Shown: positions 1 through 6,996 of the stretch, one piece after another
Layout of the letters: each line of letters opens with the position of its first letter
How positions within the stretch are numbered: position 1 is the stretch's first letter
Source of the DNA: a virus
IMG/VR virus record: IMGVR_UViG_3300048903_000264
Location: 1 to 21,690 of that record
DNA length: 21,690 bases
Strand: one strand, 5' to 3'
The notes under the pieces: generated by a model
What the model was told of the DNA's origin: nothing
Databases searched by the model: none
The model's input: only the letters and a program-made list of their open reading frames with translations
Made by a program: the position numbers and the translations under genes

Positions 1-162
1 CTGTCCAGGATGTCCGTTTTCGTGATTTCGACTCCCCTCCCCCCGTCCGGGGAGGAAATTCGGAGCGAAATTCTCGATCTTGAGGCTCTCAGAGGCCCCA
101 AAAACGGCTCCCGCGAGGCCGACTTGGGCCCTCACGCGAGCTCATTCTAGCGCCTGAGGGCC
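1..162. other. non-coding left edge with small hairpins
   Basis: No convincing gene is seen between the left edge and the HNH gene stop. The stretch holds a short inverted repeat at 36-55 (arms CCTCCCC and GGGGAGG, loop CCGTCC), two copies of GAAATTC about 14 bases apart near 55-75, a terminator-like hairpin at 106-120, and the 13-base palindrome CTGAGGGCCTCAG at 154-166, which overlaps the HNH stop codon. In many actinophages the cos site and terminase genes lie beside such an HNH gene, so a packaging site near here is possible, but nothing in these bases proves it. Confidence 0.4.
100..120 (-). terminator. possible intrinsic terminator after HNH gene
   Basis: Read on the minus strand, a short GC hairpin (GGcCTC, loop GCGG, GAGCC, with one bulged base) at 120-106 is followed directly by a run of five T at 104-100. 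It lies 43 bases beyond the HNH stop, at the end of the leftward gene run. The T run makes it the most classical intrinsic terminator in the window, although the stem is short. Confidence 0.4.
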
Positions 163-519
163 TCAGAATGTGAGCCTGGAGCCCTCTGGATGCGTCCTCT
201 GACGCCTGTCCTGCTCGCTTTTGATCTCGTGACAGGTCTGGCAGAGCGTCTGGACGTTGTCAGGGTCCCACTTCGAGCCCTGCTGGCTCAGCGGGATGAC
301 GTGATCGACCTCAAGATCCTTCTTCGAGCCGCACCAACGGCACTGGGGCTCTGCGGCAAGCCTTGCGGCCCTGAACTCGCGCCACTTGCGCGTGCTGCCC
401 GAGCCCCACGCCTTCGATCGATTGGCCCACGCCTTGCGCTTGTGCGCATCGCATCGGCCCTCGGTCGTGAGCTCATTGCATCCGCCCTCGGTGCACCGGG
501 ACGGAGGGGAGGTAGGCAT
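163..519 (-). CDS. HNH endonuclease
   Basis: A 118-residue HNH nuclease, a metal-dependent DNA-nicking fold. N-terminal cysteines C9, C14 and C23 may bind zinc. The HNH core has the CRWC pair (60-63), the D72-H73 of VDHVIP, N88 in DNVQTLC, and the CQTCH motif (93-97), so metal-binding and catalytic positions look intact. The ATG at 519 is preferred over an ATG 24 bases upstream because AGGAGG lies nine bases before it. Small HNH proteins of this form are commonly encoded beside the terminase genes of actinophages, where known examples assist cos cleavage and packaging. That role is inferred here, because the terminase would lie outside the window to the left. It is the last gene of the leftward run and is followed by a terminator-like hairpin. 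Confidence 0.9.
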   Translation of the reverse strand: MPTSPPSRCTEGGCNELTTEGRCDAHKRKAWANRSKAWGSGSTRKWREFRAARLAAEPQCRWCGSKKDLEVDHVIPLSQQGSKWDPDNVQTLCQTCHEIKSEQDRRQRTHPEGSRLTF

Positions 520-557
520 CCCCTTCTCCCTCCTCCCCATCACCCCTGCCCTGGGGT

Positions 558-938
558 CTACTGCCCCTTGTCCACCCCTGTGGACTCCCCGTTGACCTGG
601 GTGGCGAGCACTCTGGCCTGGGCTTCCTTGCGTACAGGTACGGGACAGAGGATGACCTTGCCGCCGTTCTCGATGGTGATGAACAGCTGGTTCATATCCT
701 TCTTGATCGCCAGAGCGAACAGCCCAGTGAGCAGTACGCGCGTGGCCGTGACGCGCTTCCCTGCCTCTTCCCCACGCTCGATGGTGATGCGTGCGCCCTC
801 GACAGGCACGGGATCCTGGTTGGGGGCCCTGAACTGTCCCCCCATGACGGTGAGGCCTGCCGAGGCTGCTGTGGCAGTGATCTGCCGCATGCGCTTGGCT
901 GCTGCCTTCTCCTCGTCGGTCTTCTTGCTGCCGAACAC
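558..938 (-). CDS. hypothetical protein, 126 aa
   Basis: Not recognised. The start is GTG, with a GAGGGGG ribosome binding site about five bases upstream. The N-terminus is lysine-rich and charged (FGSKKTDEEKAAAKRMRQ); the rest alternates short hydrophobic strands with charged turns and suggests a small beta-rich cytoplasmic domain (for example ARITIERG and QLFITIENGGKVI). There is no signal peptide, membrane segment or cysteine motif. It lies 38 bases upstream of the HNH gene in the same direction and is probably cotranscribed with it. An alternative overlapping reading frame beginning MADLNREQ (ATG near 973) has no ribosome binding site and poorer codon use, so it was not chosen. Confidence 0.75.
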   Translation of the reverse strand: MFGSKKTDEEKAAAKRMRQITATAASAGLTVMGGQFRAPNQDPVPVEGARITIERGEEAGKRVTATRVLLTGLFALAIKKDMNQLFITIENGGKVILCPVPVRKEAQARVLATQVNGESTGVDKGQ

Positions 939-1016
939 GGCAACCCCCTCTGTTCGCGGTTCAGATCAGCCATGGTGACTGATGATCCGTGAGGTGTCAG
1001 GGGATCAGAGGGACGA

Positions 1017-1259
1017 TCAGGCTGCGTTGGGGCGCCGTTGGGGCGTGCGCCGGTAGGTCTTGGCGCGCTCCTGGATCTCGGGCAGGGCGTACATGGTCTT
1101 GTACTCGTGCCCTTGCCCGGAGTACCGCCCGTCGCCTTCGTACCGGCGGATCTTGCCGCGCCTAGCCCATTGCCGGATGGTGGGGCCCGGCACTCCGGTC
1201 GCCTCGGTCGCTTCGTGTTCGTAGACGAGGTCTTCGGGATACAGCTCGGCCGGTCGCAT
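1017..1259 (-). CDS. MerR-like helix-turn-helix DNA-binding protein
   Basis: An 80-residue protein with a MerR/excisionase-type HTH: the segment ATGVPGPTIRQWARRGKI is the classic recognition-helix pattern seen in small phage regulators, followed by a basic wing (RRYEGDGRY) and a short helix ending in an Arg-rich tail. It probably binds DNA as a small repressor or accessory factor. The ATG at 1259 is chosen because GGGGGTG lies just upstream; the ATG at 1274 is possible but comes straight out of a hairpin and lacks a ribosome binding site. It is separated from its upstream neighbour by about 150 bases containing a hairpin and a candidate promoter, so it may be an independent unit. An excisionase role cannot be judged, because no integrase is visible in the window. 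Confidence 0.75.
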   Translation of the reverse strand: MRPAELYPEDLVYEHEATEATGVPGPTIRQWARRGKIRRYEGDGRYSGQGHEYKTMYALPEIQERAKTYRRTPQRRPNAA

Positions 1260-1279
1260 GGCACCCCCGGACATGCAGA

Positions 1280-1305
1280 AAGCCCCCGGCAGATGCTGGG
1301 GGCTT
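1280..1305 (-). terminator. strong hairpin before the MerR-like gene
   Basis: Inverted repeat AAGCCCCCGGCA (1280-1291) and TGCTGGGGGCTT (1294-1305), one mismatch in twelve pairs, with a two-base centre. On the minus strand it is followed only by TTTCTGC, a weak T run. It ends 20 bases before the ATG at 1259, so it could terminate transcription from the gene to the right or act as an attenuator in the leader of the MerR-like gene. Confidence 0.6.
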
Positions 1306-1341
1306 AGAGGCTTGCGGGCACACGTGTACTGCCCTGAGGGC

Positions 1342-1371
1342 ACTGTGACATACGGTGATCGGCCCGGTCAA
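1342..1371 (-). promoter_or_regulatory. candidate leftward promoter with palindrome
   Basis: On the minus strand TTGACC (1371-1366) is followed after 18 bases by CACAGT (1347-1342), an acceptable vegetative actinobacterial promoter. A 13-base palindrome, TGCCCTGAGGGCA (1330-1342), sits at the end of the -10 box and the expected start site, a good place for an operator. It would drive the MerR-like gene through the hairpin at 1280-1305. This is inferred from consensus only. Confidence 0.35.
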
Positions 1372-1409
1372 GCAAGGGTCGGATCAGGCCGGATATTCGC
1401 GGTGGCTGT

Positions 1410-1763
1410 TCAGCCGACGCTGCCGTCGATCGTGCCGTTGTCGTAGTAGTCGAGCATGTCCTGGTCCTTCTTCGGCATGTTGTCGAGCACGTTCCCGATG
1501 ACGAGGGCGTCGTAGTCGTCCTCCTTCACGCCGTCGCAGGCGTCGGGCTTTCCGGAGCCCCCGGCGGCGGCCTGAGCGGCGAGCGCCTTCTTGCAGTCGG
1601 CGACGGTGTCTTCGTAGGAGCGGCCGGTCATCCACACGACGGTGGTGATGATGGCCAGGACGGCGGCGATTCCGGCGACGATGATCCATCCGGTGCGTCT
1701 CGTCATGCCCGGCTTGGGCGCCTGGGTGGGCATGGGTGGCATGGCGGGCTGAGGCGTGGTCAT
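1410..1763 (-). CDS. single-pass membrane protein with Pro-rich N-terminus
   Basis: A 117-residue protein. Residues 1-20 form a proline- and methionine-rich cytoplasmic tail (PQPAMPPMPTQAPKPG), followed by TRR and one clear transmembrane helix (about 25-46, WIIVAGIAAVLAIITTVVW). The rest would be outside the cell: it contains two cysteines (in ADCKKAL and DACDGV) that could form a disulfide, and many acidic residues. This is the usual design of small actinobacterial membrane-anchored proteins of unknown role. The ATG at 1763 is preceded by GGGGGAA. Its position beside the transfer-like genes suggests an envelope function such as entry exclusion or transfer support, but that is only a guess. 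Confidence 0.8.
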   Translation of the reverse strand: MTTPQPAMPPMPTQAPKPGMTRRTGWIIVAGIAAVLAIITTVVWMTGRSYEDTVADCKKALAAQAAAGGSGKPDACDGVKEDDYDALVIGNVLDNMPKKDQDMLDYYDNGTIDGSVG

Positions 1764-1857
1764 GATTCCCCCGGGGTTGCGTGGAGTCGGGATGCTAGCG
1801 GCGGGCGGTGGGGTTACGGGCGGGTCTGGGCGAGGTTCATCGGATCGGGTCCGGCGG

Positions 1858-2367
1858 CTACAGGACGCGGGCGTGGGCGAGTTCGGCGGCCCGGTCGAGG
1901 TAGCGGGCGGGCAGTCGGGGGTCGCGCTGGTTGTCGTTCCAGGACGGGACGGTCTCGGCGGTCGGGAAGTCGCGGCGGATCGCCTCCAGCAGGATCACGC
2001 AGGCGTCGTCGGCTGCCCCGCGGCTGGGTGCTTCGGTGCGGATGGCGCCGATCAGGCAGGCCGCGCCCTGCTCGTCGCGGAGCTGCCCGGTGCACCAGCC
2101 GGCCGCGTCGAGGCGCAGCCGGGCCTGGTGGAGGGTGGCTGCGACCGGGGTCGGGTACGGGCACGGGGCCGCGGTGGGGGTAAGCGGTAGCGGGGAGGCG
2201 ATCTCGGGGATGGGGTCGGCTGCCGGGATGTGGGCGGTGTCGACCTCGAAGGACAGGTTGGCGAGGGAGAGGCGTTCATCCATGACGGCGCCCACCAGGG
2301 CCAGCCGCGCGTCCAGGTCGAGGACGACCGGGGCCGCAGCTGTCGTGACCGTGGTGGGCGCGCGCAT
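1858..2367 (-). CDS. DUF6197-like protein
   Basis: A 169-residue protein. The C-terminal half (from about residue 85) matches what I recall of the actinobacterial DUF6197 pattern: GWCTGQLRDEQGAACLIGAI, a helix with an ADDACVILLEAI-type core, the SWNDNQRD segment and a terminal helix (ARYLDRAAELA). The function of this family is unknown; members are common in Streptomyces genomes, plasmids and phages. The N-terminal half is Pro/Ala-rich and probably flexible. The ATG at 2367 shares one base with the stop of the upstream gene (TGATG), so the two are translationally coupled. Family assignment is by memory of the motif, not a search. Confidence 0.8.
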   Translation of the reverse strand: MRAPTTVTTAAAPVVLDLDARLALVGAVMDERLSLANLSFEVDTAHIPAADPIPEIASPLPLTPTAAPCPYPTPVAATLHQARLRLDAAGWCTGQLRDEQGAACLIGAIRTEAPSRGAADDACVILLEAIRRDFPTAETVPSWNDNQRDPRLPARYLDRAAELAHARVL

Positions 2368-2951
2368 CAGGGAGACACCTTCACGGGAGTTGCCCTCACG
2401 CTCGGGGCCGCCGCGGGTGTTGCCGCCATGGCCTGCGCGTACCAGGCCCCGCCGACGCTCTTCGCCTGGTGCTTCTTCTTCTCGTGCACGCGGAGCGACT
2501 TGGTCGCCTCGCGGGCGTCTCGGAAGCGGGGCTTCTCCTTCTTGCCGCAGGGGCAGGTCCAGCCGACCAGGCCCGTGTTCCTGTCGGGGCCGAAGCGGCT
2601 GGCCTTGTAGACGGCCCACTTGGAGACGCGCTGCTTGGTGGGCTTGGCGGGGCAGGGCTTGGAGCCGGTGAAGGATCCGTCCTTGCCCTTGGTGAAGATC
2701 TGTCCGTTGCCGTTGCACTTGGGGCAGCCTTCATGGGTGGCGCGGAGGATCGCCGCGTCCTTGCGGGAGCGGATGACGTCGCCGTGGTCGTCGAGGTGTC
2801 GGACTGCGAAGAGGACCATGCGGCCTGCGATCTGGGCGTGGAGCGGGCCGCCTCGCGGCATCTTGACGCGGGCGGCGCTGCGCTTGCGGGCGGTGGAGGT
2901 GCGGCGGGTCGCGGTGGTGGTTCGGCGGGCTGGCTTGCGCTTCGGGGGCAT
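2367..2951 (-). CDS. basic zinc-finger protein
   Basis: A 194-residue protein. The first 30 residues are extremely basic (KRKPARRTTTATRRTSTARK) and could bind nucleic acid. The middle carries a DnaJ-like or zinc-ribbon pattern (CPKCNGNGQ, then KPCPAK), then a CPCGKKEKP motif about 50 residues later that, with two histidines in VHEKKKH, could make a C2H2-type site. The tail is Ala/Pro-rich. A DNA- or RNA-binding role is likely; no enzyme motif is seen. The ATG at 2951 follows GAGGAG. It is the first gene 3' of traB, separated by the 11-bp repeat array and a candidate promoter, and is coupled to the DUF6197-like gene. Confidence 0.8.
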   Translation of the reverse strand: MPPKRKPARRTTTATRRTSTARKRSAARVKMPRGGPLHAQIAGRMVLFAVRHLDDHGDVIRSRKDAAILRATHEGCPKCNGNGQIFTKGKDGSFTGSKPCPAKPTKQRVSKWAVYKASRFGPDRNTGLVGWTCPCGKKEKPRFRDAREATKSLRVHEKKKHQAKSVGGAWYAQAMAATPAAAPSVRATPVKVSP

Positions 2952-2978
2952 GATCAGGGCTCCTCTTCAAGAACTTCA

Positions 2979-3006
2979 TATATATGGACCAATGGGGTGG
3001 CGGTAA
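2979..3006 (-). promoter_or_regulatory. candidate promoter upstream of zinc-finger gene
   Basis: On the minus strand TTACCG (3006-3001) and TATATA (2984-2979) are separated by 16 bases. The CATATATATG tract is one of the few AT-rich spots in the window. Transcription would start near 2972, giving a leader of about 20 bases with a GAGGAG ribosome binding site. The -35 box abuts the 11-bp repeat array, so a protein bound to the repeats could control it. Confidence 0.45.
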
Positions 3007-3049
3007 CCCGGCGGAAGCCCGGCACGTGCCCGGCGGACACCCGGCGACC
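3006..3049. repeat. four tandem 11-bp repeats, clt-like, 3' of traB
   Basis: Four direct repeats start at 3006, 3017, 3028 and 3039, exactly 11 bases apart: ACCCGGCGGAA, GCCCGGCACGT, GCCCGGCGGAC, ACCCGGCGACC (consensus RCCCGGCGGAM). A degenerate fifth unit, GGGTGGCGGTA, precedes them at 2995, and an inverted copy, TCCGCCGGGT, lies at 3069-3078. The array is non-coding and lies between the traB stop and the next gene. In Streptomyces conjugative plasmids the clt locus, which carries short GACCCGGA-type TraB recognition repeats, is found in a comparable place. The similarity of the CCCGG core is suggestive. The alternative is an operator for the adjacent promoter. Confidence 0.7.
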
Positions 3050-3089
3050 TGCACCGATGCGTTGGATGTCCGCCGGGTCGACGCCGGGG

Positions 3090-5153
3090 CTACGCCGCCT
3101 TCACGCCGGGGCCCTGCCGGGTCTGCGCCGGGTCCAGGAGGCCGGCCGCGGCACGCTCGACGTCCTCTCGCCGCCAGCCCCGCAGGTAGGCCCCTTCGGG
3201 GCAGTCGGTGCGATCGGACTTCGCGCCGGGCGCGTGCTTGCGGAGCCGGTTGGACAGGGCGGTCGCGTCGACTCCTTCCACGCCTGCCGCCTCCAGGACC
3301 GGCAGCAGTACCTCGCTGGTGGGCAGGAAGGTCCGGGCCTTGGCGTGGAAGGCGCGGAGCAGGGCGGCGATGAGCGGCGCGTCGGTGTGGGCGACGGCGT
3401 CGAGGCGTTCGGCGAGGTTGTCGCGCTGCCCGGCTGTGGTGAGGGTGGCGCCGGCCTTGAGGACGGTGTCGCTGTCCATGCGGTTGGCGCCGGCGGTGAG
3501 GCGGTCGGGTACGACGGCGCTGATCTGGTCGCGGGTGTAGCTGTTGAACTGGTAGCGGATGGCCCGGTTGAACAGCCCGCCCATGATCATGGCTTGGCCT
3601 GCGTCGTTGGCGACGGGGCCGACGGCGGGCTTCATGCGGTCGGCGCGCCAGCCCTGGGCGCCTGCGCCCGGCCCGAAGGCAATCTTGATGTCTTCGAAGC
3701 GGCAGGCCATGAGGATCCGGTAGGCGACGATCATTGCGATGGCGTCGCCGAGAGCGTCGGCGGTGGCCTCCTGGCCTGCCATCAGCAGGTAGATGCCGTA
3801 CTGGCGGCCGGTGCGCAGGATCTTGATGGCGAGTTCCTTGCCGCGGGGGCTGAGCTGGATGAACTCGTCGATGTTGATGTACAGGTTGGGGTGCTTCTCG
3901 GTGGCGTGCCACCGGTCCCCCATGCCCAGGGTGGGCAGGAGCTGGCCGCGCGCGGTGACGTAGGACAGGGCCTCTTCGAGGGCTTTCTCGCACTCTTCGG
4001 GGGTTCGAGCACGCCGGGCCATGAGGTCGCCGAACTCGGCGAGCCCGCCCTTGATCGGGTCGAGGTCCCAGACGACGGCGTCGCGGCAGGCGGTGAGCGC
4101 CTCGTTGATCGTGCGCAGCGCTCCGAGGGTCTTGCCCGCGCCCATGGCGCCGATGATGAGGGCGCAGAACCCGTCGAGGGTCAGCTCGAAGACGCTGCCG
4201 TCCATGGCCCGGCCCATCGCGACGGTGTCGTGGACGGACAGGGACCGCGGGGCGTGAACGGCAGGGCGGGGCATGTCGGCGAACGGGTTGGACTGGACGA
4301 GACGCACGATGATCCGGGACTTGTCCCGCGGGTCCGGCTCGATCATGAACCCGCCGTCGGGCAGACCCATCTGCGACTCCAGCTGGTCGGCCTTCGCCTG
4401 GACGCCGCCCGGGGTGGAGCCCTTGAGGACGACCTCCAGCTCCCAGCCCCAGGCGTGGCGGTTCAGGGTCTGGATGTCCCGGTAGTCGGCGCCTTCCGCG
4501 TACAGGGCGCGGCCGAGGCAGTCCGCGGCCTGGCCGCCGGACTGCACCCAGGCGAGCGGGTACGGCTCCTCGCCGTCGGGGTGGTCCTGCTCAGCGATCG
4601 CCTGCATCGGCGCGATCCCGGGCGCATTGGCGCGGTAGCGGCCGTACCAAGTGATCGCTGCGACCGCCGCCGCCGCGGTCAGGCTGGGCGGGATCTTCCA
4701 CGACCAGTCGAGGGCCGTCATCCCGCCGAACTTCACGAGCGCCCACCAGCCGGCCAGGTTCAGCCCGGCGACCGCGCCGGCTGTCCAGCCGAGGAGCCGC
4801 CACCGCTTCCGCCGGACGATGTCGGTCTTGCTCCAGTCGGAGGACTTCGACATGCCGCCGATGGTTTCTTGGTAGTCGTGGGCGCGGACGTAGCGCCAGC
4901 CGAGGAAGCCGACGGCGCGGACTCCGGTGAAGAACCAGCGGGCGGACAGCCCGCACGCCCGGCCGGTGACCGAGGCGACGACCATCGCCGCCGAGCCGGT
5001 CCTGGCAAGGACGGCCGGGCGCGGCTCGTAGGTGGCGACGATGCCGGGCGCGATGTCCTCGCCGGACAGGTCGTCGGGCACGAGGAGTTCGCCGGGGATC
5101 ACCTTCGACGTGTCCCAGCCGGCGGGGAACTCGGGGTGCTGATCGAGGCTCAT
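3090..5153 (-). CDS. traB: TraB/FtsK/SpoIIIE-type DNA translocase
   Basis: A 687-residue membrane-anchored ATPase. Hydrophobic segments at about 71-88, 119-141 and 155-172 would anchor it; a linker leads to the motor domain with Walker A GAMGAGKT (335-342), the DLDPIKGG segment (363-370) and Walker B LYINIDE (424-430). The C-terminal 70 residues, including ALSNRLRKHA and the GAYLRGWRREDV segment, look like a winged helix, as in the FtsK gamma domain and TraB, where it reads short DNA repeats. In Streptomyces plasmids TraB forms a septal hexamer that moves double-stranded DNA into the recipient. The ATG overlaps the stop of the SpdB-like gene by four bases (ATGA). The length fits TraB-type proteins better than full FtsK. 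The gene symbol reflects similarity of type, not proven orthology; a phage-specific DNA segregation role is the main alternative. Confidence 0.88.
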   Translation of the reverse strand: MSLDQHPEFPAGWDTSKVIPGELLVPDDLSGEDIAPGIVATYEPRPAVLARTGSAAMVVASVTGRACGLSARWFFTGVRAVGFLGWRYVRAHDYQETIGGMSKSSDWSKTDIVRRKRWRLLGWTAGAVAGLNLAGWWALVKFGGMTALDWSWKIPPSLTAAAAVAAITWYGRYRANAPGIAPMQAIAEQDHPDGEEPYPLAWVQSGGQAADCLGRALYAEGADYRDIQTLNRHAWGWELEVVLKGSTPGGVQAKADQLESQMGLPDGGFMIEPDPRDKSRIIVRLVQSNPFADMPRPAVHAPRSLSVHDTVAMGRAMDGSVFELTLDGFCALIIGAMGAGKTLGALRTINEALTACRDAVVWDLDPIKGGLAEFGDLMARRARTPEECEKALEEALSYVTARGQLLPTLGMGDRWHATEKHPNLYINIDEFIQLSPRGKELAIKILRTGRQYGIYLLMAGQEATADALGDAIAMIVAYRILMACRFEDIKIAFGPGAGAQGWRADRMKPAVGPVANDAGQAMIMGGLFNRAIRYQFNSYTRDQISAVVPDRLTAGANRMDSDTVLKAGATLTTAGQRDNLAERLDAVAHTDAPLIAALLRAFHAKARTFLPTSEVLLPVLEAAGVEGVDATALSNRLRKHAPGAKSDRTDCPEGAYLRGWRREDVERAAAGLLDPAQTRQGPGVKAA

Positions 5154-6415
5154 GACGCGTCCTTCTGGCGGGCGTTCTTGGCGGCGATGGAGGCTTGGCG
5201 GCGGGCGCCTGCGGACTGCTTCGGGGCGTCACCCTTGGTGCGCTTTCCGGGGCGTGCTGGCGGGTTGTAAATGCGGGGCGGCTTGGCTCCGAGCACTTGC
5301 GATGCGACCTGCTGTGATGATCCGTTTACGGGGCGCTTCTCGCGGGCTGCGGCAACCCTCGCTTCGGCGGCGTTCCGCATGCGGATTACCTCCGCAGACT
5401 CACCCGGCTTGGCGCCCTCGACGTCGAGCTTGGCTCGATCCCAAATCGCGTCGGTGACAGTCGCCTGACCGAGGTCGGCGGCGAGCTTCACGGCGTGCTC
5501 CCAGACCTTCGGGAACATCGTTTCGCGTCGGGCGGCGAGCGTCGCCGCAGCCTCCTCGGCTGCCTTGCGCGCGGCCTCTTCCTTGGCGGCCCGCTGCTTG
5601 GCCTCGGCAGCCAGGCGTGCGGCCTCGGCGCGTTCCGCCTGACGCTTCGCTCGCCGCTCGCGTCGGGTGAGTGCGCCGTCGCGCTTACGAATACGGCCGT
5701 GTTCGTGGAGGTCCCAGACGCCGGGGCCGGCGATCGACGCGAACGCGGTTCCGATCGCGGTGGCGGGGTCGAAGGCGTTGAGGCCATGCCACAGGTTGAT
5801 GCCGGCGGCGATGAACGCGAGGAGCCAGGCGATCAGCCGGTAGTGCCAGTGCGGGCGGTGTGAGGCGACCGCCGCGGCGGCGCCCTTGAGGACGACCCAG
5901 GCGCCACCTTCGAGCATGAGAGGCGCGGCCATCAGCCAGATCGCGTGCGGGTTGTAGAAGGCGTTGATCTGGACAGGCAGCGCGACGACGGCGCAGACGC
6001 GGTAGAAGTTCACCGCGTAGGAGCGCCAGCGGTCCTCGGCTTCGGCGACCTCGCTGGCCTGTGCCGCCTCGGCCTTCTGCTGCTCCTCGGCCTGCCGCCG
6101 GGCTGCGTCGCGGGCTCGCTCGGTCTCCTCGCGTTCGGCGTCTGCCTTCGCGATCTTCGCCTCTTCGACGGCCCGCTCGCGGCGGAAGCGCAGCTCGTTG
6201 CGCTGGTTGGCGAGGCCCTGCTTCTCGTTCTCCAGCCGCAACTGCTCAGCCTGCTCGGCGGCCAGAGCTTTCGCGGCTTCGGCCCGCGCGAGCATCGCCT
6301 GGCGTTCGGCGGCGGCGCGGGCTCGGATCGCCTCCGCCTCGGCGACGCGCACGGGATCCACGCGCGGCTCGGAGGCAACGGACGTTCCGTTGACCTTCTC
6401 GACGGAGGTGGTCAC
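5150..6415 (-). CDS. SpdB/DUF2637-like membrane protein with coiled coils
   Basis: A 421-residue protein. Residues about 20-130 form a long Ala/Glu/Arg coiled coil. A four-helix membrane domain follows (about 131-230), with motifs such as NFYRVCAVVALPVQINAFY and GINLWHGLN typical of the DUF2637/SpdB2 group. A second coiled coil covers about 240-300, and the tail is basic and may touch DNA. In Streptomyces plasmids Spd proteins act with TraB in spreading plasmid DNA through the mycelium. The start is GTG at 6415 with AAAGGA ten bases upstream. Its end overlaps the traB start by four bases, so the two proteins are made together and probably form one envelope complex. Confidence 0.8.
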   Translation of the reverse strand: MTTSVEKVNGTSVASEPRVDPVRVAEAEAIRARAAAERQAMLARAEAAKALAAEQAEQLRLENEKQGLANQRNELRFRRERAVEEAKIAKADAEREETERARDAARRQAEEQQKAEAAQASEVAEAEDRWRSYAVNFYRVCAVVALPVQINAFYNPHAIWLMAAPLMLEGGAWVVLKGAAAAVASHRPHWHYRLIAWLLAFIAAGINLWHGLNAFDPATAIGTAFASIAGPGVWDLHEHGRIRKRDGALTRRERRAKRQAERAEAARLAAEAKQRAAKEEAARKAAEEAAATLAARRETMFPKVWEHAVKLAADLGQATVTDAIWDRAKLDVEGAKPGESAEVIRMRNAAEARVAAAREKRPVNGSSQQVASQVLGAKPPRIYNPPARPGKRTKGDAPKQSAGARRQASIAAKNARQKDAS

Positions 6416-6430
6416 AGCAGATCAGTCCTT

Positions 6431-6727
6431 TCAGGCGGGCGCGCTGGTGCGCGCCTTGTGGAATTCGCGGATGAACTCGTCGGTCAGGCCGGAGCCGATC
6501 GCCGCCCCGACCGGGCCGATCCCGGTCACGGAGGCCGCCCACAGCTCCAGCCACGCGGCCCGGATCGCCACGTAGTTGAGGACCGGGCGGGCGGCACGCA
6601 GCGGAAACACGACCGCCCCGAGCCCGACCATCACCAGCAGGGCGAGAAGCCGCACCGTCCACCGGCCCACGAACCGGGCGGCCCGAGTCGGCCGGCCAGG
6701 CTTCGCGGTGATCAGATAGGCGTGCAC
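6431..6727 (-). CDS. small SpdB-like membrane protein
   Basis: A 98-residue protein beginning at GTG, with AAGGAG six bases upstream. The basic N-terminus (KPGRPTRAARFVGRW) is followed by a strong transmembrane helix (about 25-43, VRLLALLVMVGLGAVVFPL) and a second, weaker hydrophobic stretch (about 50-80); the tail is short and soluble. It lies 15 bases upstream of the larger SpdB-like gene. Small membrane proteins in this place are usual in Streptomyces tra-spd operons, where they are called SpdA, SpdB or SpdC, but sequence conservation among them is poor, so the assignment rests mainly on context. Confidence 0.75.
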   Translation of the reverse strand: MHAYLITAKPGRPTRAARFVGRWTVRLLALLVMVGLGAVVFPLRAARPVLNYVAIRAAWLELWAASVTGIGPVGAAIGSGLTDEFIREFHKARTSAPA

Positions 6728-6744
6728 GGTGGGCTCCTTCCGGG

Positions 6745-6912
6745 TCAGTACAGGTCGATGTGGGTGGCGGTCTTCCGGCCGGGCAGCTTGCGGACCTCGG
6801 CCTGAATGTCGGTCTTGGCCTGCCGGTCGTCGGGGACGGTGGTGGTGCCGGTCGCGACGGTGATGTCACCGGTGCGGTGGTCGCGGATCGTGGCGGTGAA
6901 CTGGCGCTTCAT
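6745..6912 (-). CDS. hypothetical protein, 55 aa
   Basis: A short gene starting at an ATG with AAGGAGA seven bases upstream and ending 17 bases before the small SpdB-like gene. The protein starts MKRQFTATIRDHRTGDITVA and looks like a small beta-sheet domain with charged surface residues; it ends KTATHIDLY. No cysteines, membrane segment or known motif is seen. Codons are strongly G/C-ended throughout, which supports a real gene. It belongs to the transfer-gene run by position. Its upstream side carries the first of two duplicated hairpin trailers. Confidence 0.75.
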   Translation of the reverse strand: MKRQFTATIRDHRTGDITVATGTTTVPDDRQAKTDIQAEVRKLPGRKTATHIDLY

Positions 6913-6943
6913 CTGGTCTCCTTGCTGGGCTCGGGGCTGTCCC

Positions 6944-6996
6944 GGCTCCCCTCACCGCCCGTGCGAGACGGGCGGATCGGGCAGCAGGTCAGCGCT
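6944..6996. repeat. duplicated trailer hairpin, copy 1
   Basis: Hairpin arms CCGCCCGT (6955-6962) and ACGGGCGG (6968-6975) with loop GCGAG. The whole block of about 53 bases, from the TCCCCTC before the hairpin to the GGTCAGCGCT that holds the stop codon of the 52-residue gene, is repeated with changes at 7417-7472. On the minus strand it lies just after a stop codon, so it may act as a terminator or mRNA-stabilising stem. No T run is present. Confidence 0.65.

Noticed and set aside
190-978. Plus-strand open frame of 262 codons opposite the HNH gene
   Set aside because: It has no recognisable domain and mirrors two well supported leftward genes.
2469-5270. Very long plus-strand open frame (over 900 codons) opposite the translocase gene
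   Set aside because: It is antisense to a protein with clear Walker motifs; the residue make-up (Gly/Ala/Val/Asp-rich, no domain) is that of a high-GC mirror frame, and there is no ribosome binding site.
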